Origin: Erythrophleum ivorense
Taxonomy: Eukaryota > Streptophyta > Magnoliopsida > Fabales > Fabaceae
NCBI GenBank assembly: GCA_026724425.1
Contig: JAIUCV010000227.1
Coordinates: 558,001-622,000, forward strand
Direction: 5' to 3'
Length of the DNA stretch: 64,000 bases
A program made the translations under genes and the position numbers. Shown piece by piece: positions 47,709 to 59,085 of the stretch. Position 1 is the stretch's first letter. Every line of letters begins with the position of its first letter. The notes under the pieces are model-generated. The model had not been told where the DNA came from, ran no database searches, and worked only from the letters and a program-made list of their open reading frames with translations.

Positions 47709-49609
47709 TGTAATATCCGATTCTCTAAAAATAAGAGAAAACGCGAGAAACGTAATGTACAGTTTCTCCATAAACAAACAAAATTCATCGGATACAAAAG
47801 AAAGTCCCCTAAAATAACTTAGTTAAGGTCCTAAAAAATTTGAAAAGTATTCTAGACTCCTAAAAATGAGAATCCCAGGCTCAGACGGAAAGAAAAATGG
47901 AGCTAGAATAAAGAAATGAAATGTAAAGAAAGGTTAATAAAGCGTAAAGGCTTTGTCATTCTGAGCAAATTTTGGAATTCTTATAGGAGGCTTTTTAAAT
48001 GAAAGTTTTGAGTTCTCCAGGGTTCTTAGAGGCCCTAAAAACCATGAGAAACCCCAGGACAGTTAAAACCCCTCCAATGGATGTTTTCTAATGTCAGTTG
48101 ACCTGAACTTTGACTGATTCATTCAGGAAGGTTTTAGCTCCGATTTGAGTGACTCTATAGGCATTTTATTTAATTGGGAACTTAAATTTTATGATGGAAA
48201 AGACGGTTCTAAAAAAAGAGTTAAAATGAGCCTAAAAGAAGCAAACAGGCACGTAGGGGCAAAATGGTCATTTTAAAAAATTGTAAAAGAGGCTTCTTAA
48301 GTAAGATTACACCTCATCACCTTCTCCAAGCTTCCATTTGCAGAAAAATGGGCAGCAATGGCATGACATTAAGAGGGGAGAGAGGGAAGAAGTTTAAGCT
48401 TCCGTTTAGATAAGTAAACGGCCCCATTTTATCCTGCGCTAGTTAGGAAAGTTGTTCCTCTTTCTAAGAGCTCTCTAATAGTGGTTTGCTTTTCTTGAAA
48501 GCTTGAAGATTCAGGTCTAACCCAAGCTAAAAAGGAACTCTTTTCAAGAAATCAATCGGTGGAAAATAATCTACACGAAGAGAGCTCCATTTTAAGGTAA
48601 GACTTTATTTAAAACACTTGCAAAATCTTATATTTTCAAGCCATTTAAGCTTAGGTCTAGAGAGAGAAAGTGAGGCAGAGAGTTTTTCTTTATGTATTCT
48701 TGATGGAACCAAAAGTTATGGAGTGTGAAGAATATATAACTAGAATTGAAAAGGGAGCTTTAGAATGCAAGTTATAGAATTTAGGGATTTGGTTGCACGT
48801 AGGCTAAGATGAAGCTTCCTAGTAGTAATTTAAATTGTTTAAAAGTATATATGAGTTCCTAAGATACCAATAGAGCCTCCCATATGCTTCTCCCATCAAA
48901 GAAATTAAAACAACTATATTGGTGCCATGTGGAAGCATAGCCTTGGCTAAGGAGGGTTTATGCACATAGGGAGTGTTTTAATTCCTTCCAAACATAGTTT
49001 TGCATCATGTATAATGGGAGAGTATGAGAGGAAGCCTTGAAAAAATTTTAGAAACCTAGATAGTGAGATGGTATTATAGGTTTTATATTATGGTTTAAAG
49101 AAGTAACACTTAGCTAGGCTCCTTGATTTGATTGTTTAATGACTCCAAGAGGTTTAAAAGGAGTAAAAAATCATAAATAAATGGAGAAAATATAGCCAAG
49201 ATGATATTTTCTTAAGATTGCATCATTTAGTGCGTTATGGAACCATAAAAGGGCCTTATGAGTTACCTAGCTTTTCTAGTGAATATATGGCCTTAGAATG
49301 CAATTCAAGAGTATAATTAGCTTCCATATGATGTGTCTAAGCCAAGACAAATGATCTCCACCTTCTTGTGTGTGTGAGGTCGAGGGAGAGGACTCAAAGC
49401 TCAAGGAGAAAAGTGTGTGATTGTATTCAAAGTAGCTCACTCCTCCTTCTCTCATGCATGAATATATACTTGGCTTGTCTTTGAATGTGTGTATGTGTAT
49501 TTTAAGTTATGAAAAGTATTCTAGCATGATTTCATATGCCATGGTACCATGATAATGCATTTTCTATATGATGTTTATGATGTTTGCTTGGGTTTGCTTG
49601 AGTGTGGTG
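47709..49609 (+). mobile_element. LTR in CACTA transposase, 5' part, TSD GAACC
   Basis: A plus LTR starting TGTAATATCCGATTC, flanked by GAACC (47704-47708 and 54316-54320). It is interrupted at 49609 by a minus solo LTR and continues at 52542. No internal coding domain, so a solo LTR. Confidence 0.92.
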
Positions 49610-52541
49610 TGTAACACCTTAACCTCTAGCTCATACCCATCATGCCCACATATTCATGTACTCATGCTAAGCTTACAAGGGAGATAATTTCTCTACCTTG
49701 GGAGCTCTTTCTCTAAGGCATATTGTATGAGTAGAGATCCACTTAGAAGTAACATGGACCGGTTGAGCTCTCTCTAGGCATCCTCATGCTCAATTGCACT
49801 ATTGAGGCTTATTTCAATCCCAACTATATGCTTTGAACTCATGGAAAGCAAAAAGGGATTGGAGACATGCATTTTCGTTCTTGGCAGATTTTGCTTCATT
49901 TCTGGGCTAAGTTTGAAAATCCATAACTAATTGCAGAAAAATCGTAACTACATGATCTGGGTCATTCTAGAAATCTTGAGACGTCTACTTCATGCTAAAA
50001 ATACTTAGAAGTCTCAGTATCTCACCTATTCTGCGTTTGACATCAAAATCGTTCACTGGTCAGAGGGGGCTTCTTTGCTGTCACAGTTTACAGATATGGA
50101 CTTTGAAAATGTCTAACTAATTCCACAAAAATCCAATGCTCATAAAATATATCTCTATGGAAAGATGTGGATGTTAGCTAAGGAAAAAAATATCTCCAGA
50201 TCAGTTCACCAAGCCAATTTCCCAGAAACTGATGAAACAGTACTTCGGGTCTGGTTGGGTGTCTGATTCTGGGCAGGAACTTCGAAATAGCATAACTTCC
50301 TCGCTTGACCTCTAAATGAGGTGCTTCTAGTTCCTACAAGTCACTGTGACCATCTAGTTTCTGTGTATAAAATTTCGTAGCCATTGGACTACATTTGCCC
50401 CTCGGATGACACGTTTCTCAAACTGACCAAATGAACAGTGTTTTCTGAATTCCGAATTTCTGATGTCAACTTTGAAAAATCATAGAAAATGATGTAGACC
50501 TCTAAATGACATGACTCTAGCTTCCCAGAAAGCTCTAAACATAATCTAGCTACATGTCAAATCTCATAACAAGAAGAGGTCATATGGCTAATTTATGACA
50601 TCATGTGCAAGAAGGCCTTTTCTTGGCCAAAAGTGGGGTTCATAGGGTCCAATCTTGGTTTTTCTACTTCTATGACTCTTTGAGCACATGAGAAAGCATC
50701 TCTGGGGGCCATCAATCATGGCTCAAGCGTCTAATAACTTAGATTGGAGAAACTCTCTACCCCATGCCCACTTATGCACTCATATGGCCTATGCTACCAT
50801 TGAGCATTTCACATTCAAGACTTACTTTCTCATTCAAAATATGCTTCATCCTCATTCATATATTAACTTACAAACATACATAGGGGCTACATCATATACC
50901 TTCTTAATTTACAACACTTGTCTCATATACAATACATGTACAAGAAGCTCTTTACAAGTCTTTCTTAGTCTCCCTAGCTTCTCTAGCCTCATGCTTGGTG
51001 GTGGTTCCCATCTCTAGCCTCACTTGGTCCACCTGGCATGGTTGGATGGTGGAGAGGGAGGGTGAGATTTATGGAATCTCAGTAGTTCAACTCTCATTCA
51101 ATTATACATATATTGCATGCAACAAGTCTCATTATGCATGTATGGCATGTTAGCATATAAAACCATGATGAAAACATTTAAAACATATGAATTGGCCATG
51201 CATAAGGAAAACATTCTCAACATGTGAGTAGGCCACACATAACATTTAGGAGCTTGCTAAGTACTTGGATTAGCCTCACCCACTCCCTTGTGGCTTTTGG
51301 ATTTGCCTTACCCCTTCTTTAGAGGTCCTTAGACTCAACCCTTACTCTTTGGGAGTCAACCTCACTTTTGGGAGACCTTTTACTCTTGTCTCAACCAACT
51401 TAGGGGTTTGGCTCATCCTCATCTTGGCTATAGGGTTATTGGCTTTTCCATTTCCTCAAGCAAACCAAAACAAATCACATAAATCATCATTTCAATTCAT
51501 AACATATCATCATGCTAACACACTTCTCATAGCTCATATCATTCATACACACAAGCAAGACAATGTAAACACACAATTATGCATGAGAGAAAGTGGAGAG
51601 AACTACCTTGTTAGCTATTCACTACTTGCTCTTTCAATTGTCTCCTTCCTTGTGGATTTCACTACCACTTCTAGATGGGAGAGCTTCTCTTGAGCCTAAC
51701 CTCACAAAAGCATGGAATTAATACCTTAATACATGATTCTTAAGCTAGGGATCACTTCTAATCAACTCTACTGAGCTTCTCAACCTAGGTTTCTTCCTCT
51801 CACTAAAGTCTATTAAATATCCTCTCTCTTTTCTCAACTTTTAAGTTCTTAAGAAAGGGGAAAGCAAGAAAGAGAAGACTATATACTTCTAATCTCTCTC
51901 AAGAATGGTTTCCCACTCCCTCTCCTCTGAACCAGACTCAAGACCTAACCATTTTTTACTATCTAAACCGTAGGAAAGAGGGGGAAAGGGGAGAAGGGCA
52001 ACATACTAATAGGAAGCCATGAGAATCCTTCCCTTTCTTGTCCTTTCTTCTTCTCCTCAGCTTCGCTCTCTCTCCTCTGTCCTTTTCTCTCTCCTAAGAC
52101 GAGCTTGAGTCGGTTAGAAGAAGAAAGAAGAGATTTGGAAGCTTTTAAAAAGTCAAATTCTCTTTTTCTCGCTTTTCTAGACCGCTCTCGCTATAGTGAG
52201 CCATTGCCCTCGCTACAGCGAGCTCGTGTCTGTTCCAGACCTCTGCCTTCGTTATGGCGTCGCTACGGCGAGCTCGGGTCTGTTCCAGACCTCTACCTTC
52301 GCTATGGCGTCACTGCAGCGAGCAACTCCCTGGTTTTTGTATGGAATGCCGCACTCACTATAGCTAGGAGCATATTCGCTACGGCGAAGGGGCATTTTCG
52401 CTATAGCGAGGCCATTTCTTGCTATGGCGAGAAGACTTAAAAAATTCTCAGCTCTTCGAAAATTTTTCAGCTTTCTCTTTTCCTTTTTTTTCCTCATTTC
52501 TTTTCTATTTTCTTTTTCTTTTCTTTTTCTTGGCTGTTACA
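49610..52541 (-). mobile_element. Solo LTR, short subfamily, TSD TGGTG
   Basis: A 2932-base minus LTR from TGTAACACCTTAA to TGGCTGTTACA, with perfect TGGTG duplications (49605-49609, 52542-52546). Hairpin at 51064-51080, U3 palindrome array at 52185-52435. It is the third short-subfamily copy in the window and is close to 34746-37580 along its length. Confidence 0.93.
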
Positions 52542-54315
52542 TGGTGAACCCAAGAACCTTTAGCCATGGTGAGGATGAGCCAAGAACCCTTAGAATTGGT
52601 TAAGACAAAATAAAAAGTCTCCTAAGAGTAAGGTTAAGTCAAAATCTCTTAAAAAAATGAGTAAGGCAAGTCTAAAATCTATAAGTGAATGGGTGAGGCC
52701 AATCCACTTACTTGGCAAATCTATGTATGCCATGTATAACTTGTTCAAATGCCAAAAATACTTTTTGAATGATTGCACACTCCATGATGCCCATGCATGT
52801 ATTTTCAAGACTTGTTTTGCATCTTTTATGTGTGATTGAAAGGGAGATGAGCTATTGGGATTCTTTAAATCTCATTCCCTCCTCTCCAATGTTCTAACAT
52901 ACTAGGTGGACCAAGTGGACAAGGCAATGAGAGTCCACACCTTGGGAGATGAGATTTTGACATCAAAGTGTATAGATTTTATTTCTTTAAGGCCATATGA
53001 ATGGCAAATGTTTTAATCTATGGTTGTATATGTCCCATGATGTTATGAGCATGTATAATTATATTAATGTATCATGTATAAATGAGAGCTAAGGTTATAT
53101 GTATAGAAATGTGCAATTTGGACATGTGATAGCAAACTTGCATTATGGAAATGCATATATAAATGGAAGTGGAATGGCCAAATTGAGATGCATGGGGTTT
53201 GGCACCACTTGGGCAGTTCATACAATTCATGTTCATGCTTTTCAACTTGCCCAAGAGGTGCCAAACACTAAGGGAAGCCATTTGGACTCATTTGGTATCT
53301 AATATGGAGCAAAATTGACTATATTGGAAACCAATACCACTTTTTATCTAAATAAGCTCTTCTTAATCTGAGATTTGTCATGCATTTAGACCTTCCTGAG
53401 AGATTTTTGAGAAGCTAAAGTATAAAATTTTTGGAGGTCTATGGAATATTTAATGAATTTTCAAAGTTGGAAAAAATTCTAAAATTGATTTATGGTACTG
53501 TTCACACTAGTCCGAAAATAAATTCTATCACCCAAGGGGCAAATGATGTCCAATTGCCACAAAATTTTTTAAGGAGAAATCAGACCTTCCAACGATTTGT
53601 GCAATTGGAAGCATTCTATTTGGATGTCTAGAGAGGGAGATATGAATTTTTGAAGTTTTTGTCCAATATCAGGCGTTCAGACTGACCTAGATTAGTTTTC
53701 AAGGTCTGGGCATGCCTAAACTAGTCTAAAGTTATTTTTCCCCTCTAACTGACATCTGTAACTTTCCATATTGGTATCATTTGCGTGTTTGGATTTTTGT
53801 GGAATTAATTGGACATTTTTAAATTTTATAGCAGAAACCTATATCAGTACCAATAGCTAGTCAGACCTTTTCACTATTTTGAAGGTCAAACGTTCTTTGT
53901 GTGATGTTTCATGGCCTGATCATATTTTTAACATAAAGTAGACATGTATAAATTTCCAGAATGACAAAGAATACATGATTTCAATTTTTCTAGAATTAGT
54001 TATGATTTTCCAAAGTTTGTAACAAAAAAGGAAAAATTCTGGCCGAAGTAACAACTATGGATTTTATGTGTTCCCTTGCCTTGCGCGAGCTCTAGGCCAA
54101 TTTTGGTGATGGAAATGAGTTTTATCTATGTAATTAAATATGAGAATGTGATACATGAGCTCACATGGCCTATGAGACACCAAATGGAAATTTCATCCCC
54201 TACGCAACGCAAAGAGATTCATTATTTTATATGCCATTTTCTTGTGATTCTTGAGAAGTGCATGACATGAAGCATAGAATTTGCATGAGAAAGACTAGAA
54301 AGTTATGGTGTTCCA
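52542..54315 (+). mobile_element. LTR in CACTA transposase, 3' part
   Basis: The sense end of the LTR begun at 47709. Minisatellite with TGGTGAGGATGAGCCAAGAA units (52542-52710), hairpin remnant at 52857-52873 (two imperfect pairs), end GGTGTTCCA at 54307-54315 (TGTTACA with one change), then GAACC. Confidence 0.9.
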
Positions 54316-55362
54316 GAACCCATCTATGCAAAGACCAAGATTAACATTTCTTGACTCCGTTGCAGAATCAGGATATATCTTATCAAAATGTTTTCATACT
54401 TCTCCATCAAATGGATGACACAGTATATCTTTGTGCCTTCTATTATTCTAATGCCATTGCATAAGCTTAATAGATTTCATTAAAGCATAAAGTCTTTACA
54501 ATCTAGAGATAATCGGTAAATAATGCATTCTTTTAAATGGAATCTCTTTTGAACTTTATCTTCGGCCATATCGACTAGTTTTATATCGATGTGCTCCATA
54601 AAATTTGCACATTGTTTTATCTATGTCATCTTTATAATACAACATACATCTATTGATGCAAACATCAATTTTTTCCATAGATAGACTAAGTTTTGATATT
54701 GTCTTCTTTATTTAATACCAACAATCAAGTACAATTTATTAGGTGGGTAACTATTTTTTAAAAGACTTATAAATTGGTTAAAACTATACTATGACATATT
54801 ACTATCAGATTTAATACTTAACATTTCTGGAGTAAGAAACAACTCAAACTGATTATTACATCTTAGTTAGAATGGTTACTGATATGCATTTAGTAAATCA
54901 AAAAATTGTTAGGCTTCTAAATTTAATGATCCCTTGACATAATTATCATCATTATCTACTTGAGCATAGCTATTAATATTAAATTCAAGACAAGTTACTT
55001 CAGAGGTCATTCTTTTATTTCTATTATCATGATCATTATTCACTAATCGTGATGAGTTAGATGTTCTAACATGTATGTTGGGTATTAGGAATGTTCTTGG
55101 TCTCACTATGACATATCTAATACCAATATCTAGGTTTAAATTCTCTTTTATAAAGATTAATTTTTTACTTCATCAAGAGTGAAATATGCTGTATTTTTAT
55201 GTGTAGAACAAAGGCATCTAACTTTTTCCCTTCCTAACATTGATCATTTTTCACATGCAAAAGTAATGATTCTTGTACTCCTTATAAAAATTCATCAGTA
55301 TATCTTTTACATCTAGGATTCAATCTATTATACATCCACCTTTGATTATCAAGAATTTTCAT
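54316..55362 (-). pseudogene. CACTA transposase, N-terminal and first catalytic half
   Basis: The start is taken at the ATG at 55362 because MKILDNQRWMYNRLNPRCKR matches the transposase-associated domain that opens plant TNP2 proteins. After broken sequence, the Transposase_21 part reads KIDVCINRCMLYYKDDID (54685-54630), CKFYGAHRYKTSRYG and HPFDGEV with KHFDKIYPDSATESRNVNLG (54420-54340), ending in LCIDGF at the LTR insertion. Several stops and shifts occur. Together with 45705-47708 it makes one minus-strand transposase pseudogene. Confidence 0.85.
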
Positions 55363-55744
55363 TTTTTATTATAATAAACATTTTAAATATTACTTTATAA
55401 TTTTTTATAACAAAATATACCTTTCACACATTATCAAATAAATATAATACTTTTCTAAACACAAATGTTATGATTAGACTTTTGTATATTACTTTATCAA
55501 TATTACTTAGATATCTATCTCCACTATATTATTACATCACAAAAAAATCAATCAATAATAACTTATAATCAATAAATCATAAAAAATAATATACTTATAT
55601 ATTTCATATAAATATTATGGTTACCTTGATAGGTCGAGATGAACAAAATCTCTATTTGAAACCAATTCTCCACTCGAGAAGGGAGGTTAAGTTTTGGAAA
55701 AATTTGAGAAAAAAAATAAGATAGCAAAATTCTAAGAAAGAAAA
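55363..55744 (-). other. CACTA 5' flank
   Basis: A/T-rich sequence upstream of the transposase start, presumably the 5' leader of the CACTA element. I see no CACTA terminal inverted repeat or sub-terminal repeats. It ends at the LTR at 55745, with GAAAA (55740-55744) as the possible TSD copy of element D. Confidence 0.5.
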
Positions 55745-58700
55745 TGTAATACTTTAACCTTTTTAGCCTTCCCATCCGATTACATGAGCTAAACTTCTAC
55801 ACTTTACAAGAAAATCCATATATTTTAATGTATTAATTTGTGTTACATAAGGTTCTATTTACTCATTTCATGCTTTGTGTGTCATATGAACTCATCATTA
55901 TAATCTTCTATCCATAACACATCTATACAAATAAAAAAAATCACAAAATATCCCAAGAGTCTTGGGTTTGGTATCATACATAAGAAAATTTTAAGGTTTA
56001 GTCTCGGGTTTACTGTTCTAGTTTTCTGGTATGGACTTTAGAAAATCATAATTAATTCCAAAAAAATTGAAATCAAGAAAATGATAGCTTTTTGGAAAAC
56101 CCTAGATATCAACTAAAGGATAAAAATCATTCCATACCACAAAAATATGAACAGGAGCACGAGAAAAAATAGAACAATACCAAAGGTCTAGCTGCCAAGT
56201 CTGCTACCATAGGTTTCTGATATAAATTTTGAAAATTCATAAATAATTCTATAAAATTCAAAATCAAGCAAACCATACCATTCTAGAAATCTTTGGATGT
56301 TAATAATGACAAAAATAATACTAGACCAATGCATTGGCCTTTAACCCATAGAAATTGATGAAATAGTACCAGAGGTCAAGCTGTGTTACCGGTACTATCA
56401 TGCAAATTCAAAATTTTGGTTGTCCCTCTACAAAGCTACAAATGAGGTGATATTGGTGGATTTGAAAAGATTATAATGTCTAATTTATATCTACAAAATT
56501 TCATAAGCATTGGATAACATTTGGCCCACGTGTGACATAGAAATAGAAACTAACCATATAAATAGTGTTGCTACCATTTGAACATAATTTTCCCAACTTT
56601 GAAAAATCATAATAAATTTCATAGAGCTCCAAATTGAGTGCTATTTAGTTTTATGAAAATATATAGATGAGATCTACATTCATGCCAAATTTCATGGAAA
56701 AATTCATCCATTTAGTCAGTTTGGGGTTCAACTCACAATTTGATCAGTTTTTGGGGTCAGAAGGGGGTCTTAAAGCACCATTTCACTTTCTTAATATTCC
56801 ATAGCCACTTGAGTAGGTTTCAAAGCACAAACACAGCCTAGAGAAGCATCTCAAATGGTCCCAAATATCATGGAGTTCAAACTCACCATGTCACTTGCAT
56901 CCATACACATAGACATACTAGCATATGGGTGGCAAAATCTCACATTTACATACATATGGCTTCAAGATTGATACATACATCATAAATATATACATTCAAA
57001 CTTGTTTAAGTGGTTACATCTCATATACATCATATAAATACATTTCTTGACATCAATATGTCATTAAAACAACTATTTAGCTACTTCCTTATCAAAGTCT
57101 TGCTTCTCAAAGTGGTTGGCCTCCATTCTTTAGTCCTCTTGGTTCACCTAGGCATAATTAAGCATATGCAAGGGAAGAGTGAGATTCAAAGAATCTCAAT
57201 AGCTCTTTACCCTTTCAAACATACATAATGGATGTATTTGTAACTCTAAGAATGCATGCATGGCAATTTAAGCTACTAGGAAACATTCATAAAGCACTTT
57301 CTATGTTCAAGAAAATTATACATATCATACATAGGCTCTCAAGGATATTAGTTTAGCCTCACCCATTTTCCTTATGACTTCTGGCTTTGTCTAACCTAAT
57401 CCTAGAGACTTTTGGCTCATTCTCTCCTTTGCTAAGGGGCTTTTGGTATCACCATACCCATTCAAGTCAAAACACATTGATAAAACACATTTTAAAAATA
57501 TTATGGTGCCATAACATGTAGGCAATAACTAGAAATAATTCTCATGGAACAAAGAAGCACACAAGCACCCAAAGATAAGAAAACATCCAAAATGCATGAA
57601 AAAAAGGTTAGAAAGCTACCTTGGAGCAAATGGACACACTTTTCTCTTAAGATTCTTCTCCCACTTCTTGGCCAAGCCTTATAACTAGGTGGCCTTTGGT
57701 TCTCTTGGCTTAGACACATTAAAAGAGATATAAATCACTCATGAAAATAAGTTTTGGCATCATACACACTCTATGTGAAGCTACTTTGTTCTATGGCTCT
57801 ATTATGCTTCCATTCAAGACCTTAAGAAGCAACTATGGGAATTCATGATCTTGGCTCTCATTTCTCATTCATTATAGGTCTTTTGACTCCCTTTAGACTT
57901 CTTGGAGTCATCACACATTCATTTTAAGGAGCCTAGCTATAAGTTGCTTCCTAATGTCTCATTATGAAGCCTACACCCCCATCTCACATTCTAAGGCTTC
58001 CAAATTTTTTCTAAGGTTTCCTTTGATGTTATCCTCTCATATCTAGTCCTATTTTAGCCTTTGAACAAATGAAAACTCTCCCTAGGTGCTTTAAGCCTCC
58101 TTGGTCGAGACATAGTGTATGGAGCCCATGGAGTTATCTTTATTTTCTTGAAGGGAATGGCTCATGTAAAGCTTCCTAGAGGTCTAACAGACTCATACCA
58201 TATCTTACATAAGCTAGAATATCTCTGGAAAAAATCATATTTTATCATTTGTTTCAAAACCCCAAGTTGTGCTAACTTAATTTCTAATGCATCTTAGTTG
58301 GATTTCTTTGCATAGTCTTACTCCTCACATTCCATAACCTATGTTTCTTTCTTGGTTAGGTTAGAATTTATCCCCTCTTGGATGGGCCATGGGCTGGCCG
58401 ATGTCACACCCTTGAAGAGCAAGAAGGAGATGCAAGGATAGCTAAGAAAATTACCTTGATTCAAGACTTTTCCAATGGCTTCTTCCATTGCAATAAGCTT
58501 CTCTTTCAAACTCTAATCCTCTCCCTCTGAACTAGACCCAAAATAGTTCTAAATTATTCATGGAAACCATAGAAAGAAAGAGAACAAGGAGGAGAATATC
58601 TTTTGTAAAGGAGGAACCTTTTGGATGAAACCTTTTAGGTTCTCTAACTTATAAAATGTTATTGGTTTCATCCAAATTAGATTTGAAACTATTCTGAAGA

Positions 58701-59040
58701 GTTTTACCGAAATCGCACACCGGAAGAGTTTTAATTGTTCCAAGAGTTTCCATGGTTTTTAAGACCTCTGAGAACCCCGTAAAGCTCAAATTTTCTATTT
58801 AAAAAGACTTTCTGTGAGTTTTCTAAAATTTCTAGAAATTACGAAAATAGCCCAACTTATTTTGACAAATTTTCCTAACTCTTCTGGCTTTGGTTTTCGG
58901 GCATCTTAAGCTGTGTGTCCTCATTTTTTTATTATTTAGAATTTAATCCTAATTATATTTGGTCCAGAATCTTTCTATTTAGGGGACTTCCTTTTATATC
59001 TAGCCCATTTTTTATATTTACAGAGAAACTAGATGTTACA
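55745..59040 (-). mobile_element. 3' LTR of element D
   Basis: A 3296-base minus LTR from TGTAATACTTTAA (low end) to AGATGTTACA (59040), with hairpin at 57181-57197 and minisatellite at 57345-57460. Unlike the solo copies it has no TSD at 59041. Instead a polypurine tract follows, so it is the 3' LTR of an element whose interior lies at 59041 onward. Confidence 0.87.
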
Positions 59041-59085
59041 TTTCTCCTCCTATTAAATAAATTTCATCCTCAAAATTTAGGGATA
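59041..59085 (-). other. Polypurine tract and end of element D interior
   Basis: The minus strand reads AATAGGAGGAGAAA directly before the LTR TG. Before that is TTTTGAGGATGAAATTTATT, the acidic-residue ending and purine tract shared by plant Ty3/gypsy chromoviruses. It parallels 1276-1320 in element A. Confidence 0.82.
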
